A DNA stretch of 64,000 nt. It comes from Pseudomonas koreensis (lineage in GTDB: Bacteria > Pseudomonadota > Gammaproteobacteria > Pseudomonadales > Pseudomonadaceae). Shown here in pieces: positions 17,978 to 28,200 of the stretch. The first letter of the stretch is position 1; the number at the start of each line of letters is the position of its first letter. The notes under the pieces were generated by a model. That model saw only the letters and a program-made list of their open reading frames with translations, did not search any database and was not told the origin of the DNA. Made by a program: the position numbers and the translations under genes. Location of the stretch: NCBI RefSeq assembly GCF_024169245.1, contig NZ_JALJWP010000001.1:5441501-5505500 (forward strand), read 5' to 3'.

Positions 17978-19798
17978 TTATTTTTCAAGCAGCGAAGCAG
18001 TGCAGTAGCGAGCGTTTTTGTAAATACGATGCACTTTATAGACCCGCCCCCCAGCCACATCGAACAGCCGTGCATTACGCTTCCAAAATCCATCAGGCGC
18101 ACCATCAACATACACGTAGTCAAATTTGCACAAGACCCTTCTGAACCGCTTATAATTACGAGCATAATTATTTTTGTTATTGTTCACAAAAGAAGTGCTT
18201 GGATAAGGCAAATATCTCAACGTCAGTGTTTTGAGGCGGAACATAAAATATCCAAAACTGGAATCCTTTCCATCCACATAAAGGATGCGCTCGCCACCTT
18301 TTGTGTGCTTGATCAATTGATCTGCCTTGAGTTGATACTCCGCATTAAGAGGAACTGGTGGCCGCTTCTCCTGTACAAAGAATGTACTCAATGATGGCGC
18401 TGTTACGTATGCCAAGCCAACCATCAATGCTGCGATCAGCGCACAACGCCATATAGCCAAACCATCTCTAGCAACGAAATACTGCAAGAAAAATACCGCA
18501 AACAGTACAGCGATAAAATATCTGGAAAATGAATAAAGATCGTTAAACCATCGGGAAGCTACCGCAACATAAGCGAGAAATAACATATAGGAAACAGCGG
18601 AAAACAACAGAAATACAAAAGCAATCAAAACTTGCCTGCCATCAGTCGCCTTGTTGAAATTCAGGAGAAACCCAGCAACGACGACAATGCAAGTAAACTC
18701 CCACAAAGGAATTCCCGGAGTCAAAAATTCTACCGGATGCGCGGGCGTTAAAAATGCTGCGTGAGGATAAAAATTCCTAAGGACGTGGTGAAGCCCGATA
18801 GAAAAATTTTCTACCAGCCCTGCACCTTTAAACATGATCGAGATACCTGCAAACCTTATGCTCAAATCATAAAGATAGACATAAATCTCCCAACTCACAA
18901 AAGTAAGCACTACCGAAGCCAACAGCAATGTTGCTCGTGAAAAAATCGTTTTTACCTGACGCTTGTCAGCCAGCAGTCGTACGCAAACGTAGTAGAGCCA
19001 TACAAAGCCGCCTAGGATTATCCCGACATGCTTGAGCAACACGAGGGCTACAGCCGCAAGCACCACGATTCGGAAACTATCATCATCGTCGTTCTGCGCA
19101 AAACGCAGCGCAAGTAACAATAGCAAGGATTGCAGCGGATCAATCAACAAAGTAAGCGGCAGTGTTTGAAAGAAGCCCAAGTAAGCAAAAAATAACGCAA
19201 CAATAGTCAACGCCCACTTCATGTGCGAGCTAGAGTAAGAAACGCTATATATAGCACTCAACGCGAATAGCCACGTTATGAAGTAGGAGGAACTTGGGCC
19301 GCTGCGCATCAGGACTTCGCTAAAATACCTGACCAACGATATCCCCGGAATATAATTTGGGAAAACCAGCGATTCACTGCTGACTGGAAGATTTTTGTTA
19401 ATTACTAGATATTCTGCTTCGGCCCCCCAATGTGAGAACTCATCCCACACCCAGTATTCTGAGCCCCAAGATAAAGACCAGGCAAGTGCGAAAAGAATTG
19501 CGAGCTCGGCAGCTTGACGGAATATTACAAATCGATCCTCGGACTGAAAAACCATTCCCTTTGTTGCCAGTGCACCTCCAACCAAAGCGCCCAAAAGCAC
19601 AACATAAAGGCCAATGCTCAGCAACTGGAAAAAACCGAAGACGTACAGGGCAACCATGACCAAAATTAACGATATCGGGTATTCAGCACGATATCTAGAA
19701 GTCACCAGCCTTGAAGAAAGAGCAACAAGGCCAAGAATCGAAAAATACATTAGCAATACATTTAACACCGGTATCTCCAAGATTTTCCAGACAAACAC
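17978..19798 (-). CDS. Large multipass membrane protein, GT-C-like
   Basis: A 606-residue integral membrane protein with about 12-14 hydrophobic segments and a soluble C-terminal domain of about 120 residues. Near residues 119-120 the motif WVWDEFSHWG lies in a loop after an early membrane helix, like the Asp-Glu catalytic loop of GT-C transferases such as ArnT and PMT. I do not recognise a named family. The start appears to be GTG at 19798. The coding sequence looks clearly richer in A and T than the core genes, a sign of transfer. Its position, convergent with the GtrB-like operon, suggests it transfers the flipped sugar in the periplasm; this is inference. Confidence 0.65.
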   Translation of the reverse strand: MFVWKILEIPVLNVLLMYFSILGLVALSSRLVTSRYRAEYPISLILVMVALYVFGFFQLLSIGLYVVLLGALVGGALATKGMVFQSEDRFVIFRQAAELAILFALAWSLSWGSEYWVWDEFSHWGAEAEYLVINKNLPVSSESLVFPNYIPGISLVRYFSEVLMRSGPSSSYFITWLFALSAIYSVSYSSSHMKWALTIVALFFAYLGFFQTLPLTLLIDPLQSLLLLLALRFAQNDDDDSFRIVVLAAVALVLLKHVGIILGGFVWLYYVCVRLLADKRQVKTIFSRATLLLASVVLTFVSWEIYVYLYDLSIRFAGISIMFKGAGLVENFSIGLHHVLRNFYPHAAFLTPAHPVEFLTPGIPLWEFTCIVVVAGFLLNFNKATDGRQVLIAFVFLLFSAVSYMLFLAYVAVASRWFNDLYSFSRYFIAVLFAVFFLQYFVARDGLAIWRCALIAALMVGLAYVTAPSLSTFFVQEKRPPVPLNAEYQLKADQLIKHTKGGERILYVDGKDSSFGYFMFRLKTLTLRYLPYPSTSFVNNNKNNYARNYKRFRRVLCKFDYVYVDGAPDGFWKRNARLFDVAGGRVYKVHRIYKNARYCTASLLEK

Positions 19799-19914
19799 CC
19801 ATTCATGTAGGCTCGCTTATCGGCTTAGTGGGGGACTTATTAATACTAACTTAATATTTGCTAAAAATCAGGCATTTTTCGGCTTGCAGTCAGCGGGAAG
19901 AACCATCCATACAT

Positions 19915-19942
19915 AAAAACCCAGACCTTTGCGATCTGGGTT
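19915..19942 (-). terminator. Intrinsic terminator after the comEA-like gene
   Basis: Read on the minus strand, AACCCAGA and TCTGGGTT form a stem around a nine-base loop, followed by TTTAT. It lies about 65 bases downstream of the comEA-like stop codon. Confidence 0.75.
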
Positions 19943-20008
19943 AATGGCGGTACTAATGTTTTCACCCCGAAACCTGGGCCCTTCACGACTCCCAGGTACT
20001 GGGACGCT

Positions 20009-20341
20009 TCAGTTCAGATCTAGCTTGTCTCGATTCCTCTCAAGTATGGCTTTGCCAATACCCTTCACCTCAAGAAGCTCATCCACTGAAGAAAATAAGC
20101 CGTTAGTTTCCCGATAAGCAACAATAGCCTCCGCCTTTGCCTTGCCAATTCCAGCCAGCTCCCGCTGCAACGTTGCAGCGTCGGCATGGTTGAGATCAAT
20201 CTGGCCGGGGCGAGACTCTTGAGTGGTCAACGATCTCTGATCGCCAGTTTCGCCCGCAGGAGGGGCAGGTGTGGCGGTCGCAGCGATCGAAGCACTGGCC
20301 ATCAAAGCAAAAATCAAAGAATAGAAATAACTTGTACGCAT
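20009..20341 (-). CDS. ComEA-family helix-hairpin-helix DNA-binding protein
   Basis: A protein of about 110 residues with an N-terminal signal peptide (MRTSYFYSLIFALMASASIA) and a C-terminal tandem helix-hairpin-helix: IDLNHADAATLQRELAGIGK, AEAIVAYRE, then VDELLEVKGIGKAILER. ComEA proteins bind DNA in the periplasm during natural uptake. In Pseudomonas a short version borders the O-antigen locus near wbpM, as here. The start could also be 15 bases upstream (20356, MELQF). Whether it serves competence in this organism is unknown. Confidence 0.85.
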   Translation of the reverse strand: MRTSYFYSLIFALMASASIAATATPAPPAGETGDQRSLTTQESRPGQIDLNHADAATLQRELAGIGKAKAEAIVAYRETNGLFSSVDELLEVKGIGKAILERNRDKLDLN

Positions 20342-20356
20342 AAATTGAAGCTCCAT

Positions 20357-21066
20357 GACATCGTGTGATTAAGCAGCTTTTCCCAAGCTGCCCCTGAAAA
20401 CTAGACCATGTTGCCAGAGTGTCAAAAGTGCATCCGTTACTGTTTGTGTAACAATCTGAGCTCGCTGCACCTCTACTGGCAGATAAGATCGACAGCCTCG
20501 TCGTCCGCAGGATAACCACTCACTGTCGGTCTAAGTATCTGCCTCGGATGCGCGCAATCCTCATCTGCTAGGGCCACAGGTTGATTTAGTGATAGCACAG
20601 CGGAATTACCGAACCGCTTTTTTGGCGCGGTGCACGGGTCGAGGATTGCAGGCGAGCAGCATTCTCTGCACCAAAAAGGTCGATCAGTTGCTGAATACGT
20701 AGTGCGTGCAGGCCCTAAGCTCGGAGAATAAAGTCATAAAACGCGGCATCAAGCTCGATGAGTTACGCCAGAGGTAAAGCCGTCCAGAATCCAGTGAATT
20801 GCTGGACGGTCAGAGCGATCGCCTCGTCGGTGGCGTCAGGCGATGTTTTGAATCACTCTTCCGTCGAGACGTTTGATCCTACGATCAGAAGCCGTTGCGG
20901 TCTGAATACAAGATCTTCAATTTGTTGCGGGACTGTTGAGAACAACGAAAAGCCTATGCATGAAATAGTCGACATAATGCTAACTTTTACAGACAAAACG
21001 AACCTAAATGCGCATGCGCACGCTACTTATGAATGGTCAGTTGGTCAGCCTCCAAGATCGGATAGA
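20357..21066. other. Intergenic region with possible decayed reading frame
   Basis: About 700 bases without a supported gene. A minus-strand frame at about 20586-20760 reads IELDAAFYDFILRA, one stop, then GLHALRIQQLIDLFGAENAA, ending with a stop. It looks protein-like, but I cannot assign a family; it may be a gene remnant. An inverted repeat GCCGTCCAG ... CTGGACGGT lies near 20778-20810. The comEA-like promoter should lie between 20357 and about 20500. Confidence 0.4.
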
Positions 21067-22188
21067 TCATCGGGTATGTGAATCTAATCTTAAGCTCGAC
21101 GCAGAGTAGGAAGCCTTGTACTTTTGTTTTACGAAATTTATAATTGGGGCTTCAACGAATTTATAAACAACTATCGAAATCAGTGCCAGCATAAAAAAGT
21201 ACACAGCAAATCTTATATTTGGAGACGTAAACATATCGCTAGGTACAATTGACTCAAAGCCCAGGTGTACCGGGGTCTGGAAAATGTACAGCGCATAGCT
21301 TGCTTCGCCAAGCAATACTAATGCTGGCGAGCCTATTACCCTGCGCAAGGTGTTGTCGGCTAAACCGCAAAAATAAACAGCGGGTAGAAATAGTAACGAA
21401 TAGAAACTGCTGGTATAGGGTACATGGTATCCAAACAAGTCATTGATTACCTTTCCGTAGATCCTCACTTCATTGATCAACAATAAAGTAGCAATCAGTA
21501 GAGATATTGCAACGAAGTCAGATATCTGATTGCGCAGAAACCCGTTTTTGTATGCGATGCCGCCCGCAAATCCCAGTAAAAAGCTGCAGAAGTGGGAGAG
21601 CGGAAAGTAGAAAACCAGATCGTGAGACGCTGACGGGTAGCCCGTGTAGAACGGAGGGGATGCCATGACCATTAGTACGGCTTGGCTGATCGCCCACACC
21701 GCCACCGCAAAGCCGATCCACAGTTTTGCCGAAGACTTTTCGCCTTTGTTGCTAAGCAATATCAGTGCTGGTGCGACCAGATAGAAAAAAATCTCGACCG
21801 ATATAGACCATGCAGGACTATTTCCTATCAGTGCATAGCTGGGAACCCACGCCTGAAGCATCGTAAGCGCTAGTACTGCATCATACATGTCTGTTGGCGC
21901 AGGGGAGTACGCGACGAAAATCAGTAGTGAGACGAAGTAGGCAGGGAAGATCCGCGAAATACGATTGAGATAAAATCGTCCAAATTCTATTTTTTTCTTA
22001 TAATGCGATATCGAAATAACGAAGCCAGAGAGCACGAAGAAAAATGTAACCATCAAGGGGCCAATCTTCAACGTGAAAGGAAGCGCACTGTAGAAGACAG
22101 TAGTTGCACCATAATGAAACACTACAACCAAGCTCGCTGCGACAAACCTGAGAAAAGTCAGGGCGTCCAATTTATTTGTGTTTTTCAT
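21067..22188 (-). CDS. Acyltransferase 3 family membrane protein (O-acetylase-like)
   Basis: A 373-residue multipass protein of the acyltransferase-3 family (OafA/NodX/WecH type), which transfers acyl groups to extracytoplasmic sugars. The N-terminus LDALTFLRFVAASLVVVFHYGA holds the conserved RFxAA...H pattern, followed by FFVLSGFVIS. About ten membrane helices are evident. I use MKNTNKLDAL at 22188 as the start because the 51 upstream codons have no family character. It lies alone between comEA and wbpM, outside the main operon, and probably O-acetylates the O-chain or another glycan. Confidence 0.85.
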   Translation of the reverse strand: MKNTNKLDALTFLRFVAASLVVVFHYGATTVFYSALPFTLKIGPLMVTFFFVLSGFVISISHYKKKIEFGRFYLNRISRIFPAYFVSLLIFVAYSPAPTDMYDAVLALTMLQAWVPSYALIGNSPAWSISVEIFFYLVAPALILLSNKGEKSSAKLWIGFAVAVWAISQAVLMVMASPPFYTGYPSASHDLVFYFPLSHFCSFLLGFAGGIAYKNGFLRNQISDFVAISLLIATLLLINEVRIYGKVINDLFGYHVPYTSSFYSLLFLPAVYFCGLADNTLRRVIGSPALVLLGEASYALYIFQTPVHLGFESIVPSDMFTSPNIRFAVYFFMLALISIVVYKFVEAPIINFVKQKYKASYSASSLRLDSHTR

Positions 22189-22942
22189 CAGTGACCCACT
22201 AGTCCATTTCAGCTCCCTTTTACGCGTTATTCGATGCTGGCATTTTGATGCGCAAGGGAGGCGCGATATTAAACCACCGCGTGATTCGATGCAAAGAAAG
22301 CGCGCTTTCAGCTGAACAGCTCCAGTGTTTACGCCAAGCATGGATCCCGCGCGTTGAGTGCTGAACGTGTCGGTGGAGCTAAAAAAATCGATAGACAGAT
22401 GATTTCCCTGAGGTGCACGAGGTCAGGCGAATTTTACTTAGGCGAGCACGCTCGCGAGTCGACTCTGAATGTACTTAATGCTTTTCTTTGAACTGCCTCG
22501 ACTACACTGTGGATTTCGTATGCGTTTTATCACCAGCGGATGACTGTTTAATAAATTATAAGTAAATTTGCTTTTTAGGCACGGGTGCCCATTCTGATTA
22601 CTCCCACTTTCTTCAATGAGCATCACCTTTAGATGCTGGATACGTTTATGGATTGAATGAGGGCATTGTTTCCCGGACTGCCACGACGGCGCAAAGCATC
22701 TGCTGCAGGACTCCACAGACCTCGCTTTGGTTTGAACTGGTCTGTGGTGACATTTATCGTGCTAGGTATTGAAAGATGATACTTCGCGCCGGTTCATCTG
22801 ATGCTGTTAATTGGCGCTCCTCTCGTGGCCATATCTTCGTTTATCCCATTTGGGATGTACCGCTGGCGTCCTCTAACCAAGTGCGTTGCACATCCTGAAG
22901 CTGGCGGGGTGCATCGAGTGCTCGCCTCTTGGAAAACACACG
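22189..22942. other. Intergenic region with a wbpM fossil at its end
   Basis: About 750 bases between the acyltransferase and wbpM. The promoter of the acyltransferase gene should lie in the first 200 bases. Open frames here, such as 22438-22716 on the minus strand, show no family resemblance. The last part holds a small plus-strand fragment resembling wbpM, listed separately. Confidence 0.5.
22780..22872 (+). pseudogene. Fossil fragment of a wbpM-type gene, inverted relative to wbpM
   Basis: The plus-strand frame reads VHLMLLIGAPLVAI and then FIPFGMYR. It aligns without gaps to VHLWLFICAPCVAI and FVRFGMYR in the second to third membrane segment of the intact WbpM (about residues 51-74), with 16 of 24 residues identical by eye. 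A stop codon (22777-22779) precedes it and similarity is lost after FGMYRW. The DNA differs at many third positions, so it is not a recent copy of the neighbouring gene. I infer a relic of another wbpM allele or relative. Confidence 0.6.
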
Positions 22943-24952
22943 TCAGGGCTCCATTCGACGCTGTTGGTAGATCCAATCAACGATCTCGCCGTCAGGGTTG
23001 TAGCCACTCACCGTTTCGCGCAAAAGCTGACGCACACGGGAGTAATCATCCTTTTCGACTGCAGCGAGCAGTTCGTGCAATCGCCCCTTCAGCACATCCC
23101 ACGACAAATGATCTTCATTGGCCCTCATGATCATCGGATGCGGAGTGGCCGCAACATTGTCGCCGATCAAGAGCTCTTCGTAGAGTTTCTCCCCTGGGCG
23201 CAACCCGGTAAATTCAATGGAAATATCACCCTGTGGATTGCGTTCGGAACGAATACTAAGCCCTGATAGATGGATCATTTTCTCGGCCAGCTCGACGATT
23301 TTTACCGGCTCGCCCATATCCAGCACGAACACATCGCCACCCTGCCCCATGGAACCGGCCTGAATAACCAGTTGGGCCGCTTCAGGAATGGTCATGAAAT
23401 ACCGAGTGATTTTCGGGTGAGTGACTGTGAGCGGTCCACCTGCCTTGATCTGGCTATGAAACAACGGAATGACCGAGCCGGAGGAACCAAGGACATTGCC
23501 AAAGCGCACCATGGTGAAGCGCGTTTTGTTAACCCGAGAGACGTTTGCCTTGTCGCCAAACAAAACCGGCGCCACCTCCCGACTCAGGGCCTGCAGCGTC
23601 AACTCGGCGAGTCGCTTGGTGCTGCCCATGACATTGGTGGGGCGCACCGCCTTATCGGTCGAGATCAATACGAAATTCGAGACCCCTGCCTGCAAAGCGG
23701 CCTGAGCAGTGTTCAACGTTCCGATGACGTTATTCAACACACCCTCGGCGATGTTGTGCTCGACCATCGGCACATGTTTGTACGCCGCTGCGTGATACAC
23801 CGTGTCGACCTTCCAGGTTTTCATCACATCCAGCAGCTTGTCCTGATGACGGATCGAACCCAGGATAGGCAACAGGCGAATCGATACCGACTCCCGGCTT
23901 CCGCGCTGTTCCAGTTCTGACAGAATGCTGTAAAGGTTGAACTCACTGTGTTCAAACAAGATCAGCGTGGTCGGTGACATGGTGAAAATCTGCCGGCAAA
24001 GTTCCGATCCAATTGAGCCTCCGGCGCCTGTCACCATCACGGTCTTGCCTTTGATGCAACGTTCAAGCAAGTCGGCTTGGGCCGGGACCGAATCGCGCCC
24101 GAGAAGATCGGCGATATCTACCTCCTGAATGTCCTCCACTCTGACCCGTCCGCTGGCTAGATCGGTGAAGTTCGGCACACTGCGCACGTGAAGCGGGAAC
24201 CCTTCCAGAAGATTGAGAATCTCCCGGCGCCGGGCACGGGTCGAAGAAGGCAATGCCAAGAGAATTTCCTGCGCGCCAGTCACATCGATCATTTGCTGAA
24301 TGTGTTTAGGTTTATAAACCTGGAGGCCGGATATCGAGCGATCCGAAATCCCCGGATCATCATCAATGAAGGCAACCGGCCGCATCACCCGACCCATGCG
24401 CAACGCTGCTACCAGCTGATTGCCCGCCACACCCGCTCCGTAGATTGCGACCTTGGTCAAACCATCATCGCGACTGGTGAACGGGACATGTTGCGCGGCG
24501 GTAAACCAGTCTCCCATGAAGTACTGACGCATGCACAAACGCAGACCACCGATAATGACGAGGCTCAACCACCAGTAGTTGAATATGATCGACCGTGGCA
24601 CAACGACTTGATGATTGCTGTACCAGTAAACGACGAGCGCCAGAACCAGAGAGGACAGGCTGACAGCCTTGATGATCGCCACGAGAGCATCGTTGCCGAA
24701 ATAACGCATGACTGCGCGGTACATGCCGAAACGGACAAACAGGGGGATGGCAACACAAGGAGCGCAGATAAACAGCCACAGGTGGACTTTGAAAGGGTTG
24801 ACCATCTCGTCCACGCCGAGTCGCACCACGAATGCCATCCACAACGCGGCCCAAACGAGGAAGATGTCGGTGACAACTTGCAACATTCTCTTTTGCCGGC
24901 GCGGCAGCCCCAACAAAAACAGCCTTATTCTGTCCATATTGATGTCTAGCAC
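22943..24952 (-). CDS. wbpM: WbpM, membrane-bound UDP-GlcNAc C6 dehydratase
   Basis: A 669-residue protein with four N-terminal membrane helices (about 15-125), a CoA-binding-like linker, and a C-terminal extended SDR domain with VMVTGAGGSIGSELCRQ (about 306-320). The catalytic site has M442 in NVMGSTKR, with K446, giving the Ser-Met-Lys triad known for WbpM instead of Ser-Tyr-Lys. WbpM converts UDP-GlcNAc to the 4-keto-6-deoxy sugar used for UDP-QuiNAc and UDP-FucNAc. Its place at the end of the O-antigen locus is conserved in Pseudomonas. A terminator lies upstream, so it probably has its own promoter. Confidence 0.95.
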   Translation of the reverse strand: MLDINMDRIRLFLLGLPRRQKRMLQVVTDIFLVWAALWMAFVVRLGVDEMVNPFKVHLWLFICAPCVAIPLFVRFGMYRAVMRYFGNDALVAIIKAVSLSSLVLALVVYWYSNHQVVVPRSIIFNYWWLSLVIIGGLRLCMRQYFMGDWFTAAQHVPFTSRDDGLTKVAIYGAGVAGNQLVAALRMGRVMRPVAFIDDDPGISDRSISGLQVYKPKHIQQMIDVTGAQEILLALPSSTRARRREILNLLEGFPLHVRSVPNFTDLASGRVRVEDIQEVDIADLLGRDSVPAQADLLERCIKGKTVMVTGAGGSIGSELCRQIFTMSPTTLILFEHSEFNLYSILSELEQRGSRESVSIRLLPILGSIRHQDKLLDVMKTWKVDTVYHAAAYKHVPMVEHNIAEGVLNNVIGTLNTAQAALQAGVSNFVLISTDKAVRPTNVMGSTKRLAELTLQALSREVAPVLFGDKANVSRVNKTRFTMVRFGNVLGSSGSVIPLFHSQIKAGGPLTVTHPKITRYFMTIPEAAQLVIQAGSMGQGGDVFVLDMGEPVKIVELAEKMIHLSGLSIRSERNPQGDISIEFTGLRPGEKLYEELLIGDNVAATPHPMIMRANEDHLSWDVLKGRLHELLAAVEKDDYSRVRQLLRETVSGYNPDGEIVDWIYQQRRMEP

Positions 24953-25164
24953 CTCCGAGACCTCCCTTCACCAGGCAATGAGATCTGGACGAATCCACTT
25001 CCGCCCCCTCACGCACTTTAACCCTAATCAGCCAGGCTTTTGCTTGAATCCGCCAATAATTCCGATGTTCCGACGAACCGGTCATCTTTTAAGACCTTAC
25101 TACGATCGAAAACTCGCTATCAGCGGCTAGCGCGTAAGGTCCGCTTGATCATCAGATCCTTGAA

Positions 25165-25192
25165 AAAGAGCCATACCCAAATGGCTCTTTCT
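25165..25192 (-). terminator. Intrinsic terminator after the giant glycosyltransferase gene
   Basis: On the minus strand AAAGAGCCAT and ATGGCTCTTT form a ten-base stem around TTGGGT, followed by TTC. It lies about 30 bases after the stop codon of the 1336-residue protein and separates it from wbpM. Confidence 0.85.
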
Positions 25193-25218
25193 TGGTGACG
25201 ATCATCTTTTGATCTATT

Positions 25219-28200
25219 TCAGTTTGACAGACTGTAACTTTCGCAAGACTTTGCCGCTCTGTCCTTGGCCATGTTGTAAGCCTCGTGCAACAACTTGTGC
25301 CGCTCCAGACGTACGTTCGGATCGGCTGGTGTGCGGAACAGGGAGGTGGTTTTGGCCACATACGTAAACGTGTTGCCGTATCCGTATCTGAGCCAAAGAT
25401 TCCAGTCTTCCAAATTGCTCATGTCCGTCTCGAAACCACCCCGCTGCAGATACAGCGATCGTTGAAAAAGCAGCGATTGGATCGGGATGAAATTGTGATC
25501 CAGCAAAATGTCATAGTCATACTCGTGCTTGTAGTACGACGGCGTTTCATGACTGACCTCAATGTAACGACCATCAGCGGCAACGTTTGTCCCGACCTCC
25601 ATAGCAAGCGAGTACGCGGCTACCGATTCGCGGTTCTTGGCCAGCGCTGCGACCAGTACTTCGACGTGATCAGAAAACAACAGATCATCGTCATCGAGGA
25701 ACATGCAATAGGTACCCCGAGCCATCTCGAGGCCATAGTTACCGGTGACCGAACGACCCACTTTGTCCATCCCGTAGAAACGGATCGGGCGACCATCCGG
25801 AGACTGAAATTCGGCAACAAGATCCTTCATGGTCTCGCCGCCATCCTCCACGATCACCAGTTCCACGTTCGGATATGTCTGGTTGAGCACCGACATGATT
25901 GCCTGACGCAGGAACTCGTTGCGGTTGCGGTAGGTCCTGGTAACGATCGTTACCAGGGGAGCTTCGGCCAGTGGTTCACCTATCGTCCAGAACGCGCCGT
26001 CACGGATCATCTCGTAGTCAAAACCACGGAACGGGTAACTGGCCTCTTTGCTGCTGCCCTTGCCAGACAAAAAGTGGGGGGCCTTGCGCAGTACCTTGCC
26101 GATGTTGCCGATCAGATCACGGCGCGCTCCGGCATACACTTCGGGCCGGAACAACAGAGCCGCTTGAAGAACCAACGCACCGAACCTGTCACTCAAATCG
26201 CCATAACGCAGGCGCAGGTAGGCGTTCGCCAGCGTACTGCCGGTGAACTGGATCGGTTTCACATGGTTTTCGTGTTCATAAGTGTAGTGATACACCACTG
26301 CGCCTGGGCAGTATTTCAACTGATAGCCGTAGGAACGGAATCGGTAAGACAACTCGACATCTTCGCCGTACATGAATATTTCATGTTCGTACCCGCCCAC
26401 TTTGGCGTACGCAGAGCGCCGAATCAGGATGCAGGCATGGGAAGACCAGTTGGTCTCGTGGGTGACAGGATCGTAATATTTCGGATGCTCGTACGGCGCT
26501 TGGCGTAATTCCCATGAGGCGACGGCACCCGGAGTGTCCGCCTGCGCCGTTGCCACGACTCGGGAGATCGAGTCAGGTGCGAAGACAATATCGATATTGC
26601 TGATGAGCACAAATTCCGCATGCCCGGTTTTGATCGCCCTGTCATGCCCCAGCCCAAAGCCGACGTTCCCTCCCTGGATGATTTCAAAACCCGCAAGCTC
26701 GGTGCCCAGCTGAGTTTTCCAACGCTGCAGATCACCTACTGTAGAGTCTTTGGATCCATTATCGACGAAACACAGATTGAGCTTGTGCAGCGGATATTGT
26801 TGCGCTTTTACAGACGCGAAAAACCCATCGACCCATTTGCTGCTGTTGTAAGTCACGACCGAGATATCGACCACGGGTTGTACGTCGAACAGCGGAGTAC
26901 CGGGCGCATAACCAAAGCGTCGATCGGCAATCGTCTGTATGGCCTTCAGGTTGTGCTGTGAATTGATGGCGCGCATCATTTTCGCTTGCGCTGCGCTCAC
27001 AATTCGGCCCAAGCGCATGCGCACGCCGATCAGAAACGGTAGTTTCTGGTAGATCGGCCGCAGGACGGCGCGAGGATTGACGAAGAGGCTACGAGAATGC
27101 CAGTAGACGCGTAGTAACAGGCTGCGGAACCTCCAGTAGCCACGCAGCAACAGACTGCGGAACTTCCAGTAGCCACGCAGCAACAGGCTGCGGAACCTCC
27201 AGTAGCCACGCAGCAACAGGCTGCGGAACCTCCAGTAGCCCCACAACAGCAATCTCCGAAAGCCACGGATCGGTCGAGTCAAACGCCAGGATTTAGAGGC
27301 ATAGACGTGATGAAGATTGTGCTCGAGCGCCTCTACCTCTGATTTGCGGGATTCGAGCTGGAGATTCAGTTGCTCTTGCTCCAAAAGGAGCTGGCTCTGG
27401 ATCTGCACCAGGTCATCGTTATCTTGCCGGTATCGGTCCTGCGCTGAGTTGAAATTGTCTTGCATGTCTGAGAGTTGGTCCTTCGTCAAAAGCAGTTCTT
27501 CCCTGACATTCGTCAGCTCGCCCCTTGCGGCCAGAAAGCTGTCATTGATGGTCGCAAGCTCACCTTGCGCTTCCTGAATCTTTTCTTCGAGCCAGCGGAT
27601 ATAGGATTGCTGGCGGTAGCTTTCCAGATCCGGATCAAACTCGCCTCGCTCCGACTCAAGGGGCATGGTGCGTGCCAGTCGAGTGAGGTGTGCCGAAGGC
27701 TCGTTGAATTGCGCCTCGCTCAGAAAGTAACGCGACTGGGCAAAATCCAGAACCTGTGCGCGCAACTCTGCCGAGCATGGCGACACCGCACCGTGGGTTT
27801 GCCAAAGCGACAGAAGATCCTGCGGGCGTTCAACGTCAATGGTCAGCCCGGTGCCACTATAGGGCGCTTTGCCCAAGGCATATACCGTTTTGCCTGCCAA
27901 TGCGGCTTCAAAACCTGCCGAGGAGTTGATCGTGAACACCACGTCCGCGCCGGCAATCAGGTCGGTGATACTGTCTTCCTTGTTGGCGACCTGAACGTGC
28001 CCAGGCAGATCCGGCACCTCATCCAGCGGATGAGGTTTGACGACTACCGTGAACGGCGCGCCGTCAACCGCAGCGAGCACATGCCTGACATACTCGGCCA
28101 TGCTTGCGAACGGAGATCCCATGATTATGTTGGAATCATCCTGTACCTGAAGCAGGATCAGCACCGTGGGAACCCGGTCGGCGCCCTGGAAGCGATAGAG

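Noticed and set aside
20758..21081. Open frame of 107 codons on the plus strand
   Set aside because: No family similarity, no ribosome-binding site, and it runs into the end of the acyltransferase gene.
22438..22716. Open frame of 92 codons on the minus strand
   Set aside because: Composition and motifs suggest no known protein, and there is no start context; kept only as part of the intergenic description.
27111..27242. Tandem repeat considered as a CRISPR array
   Set aside because: Units are directly adjacent without spacers and lie in frame within a coding sequence; no cas genes are nearby.
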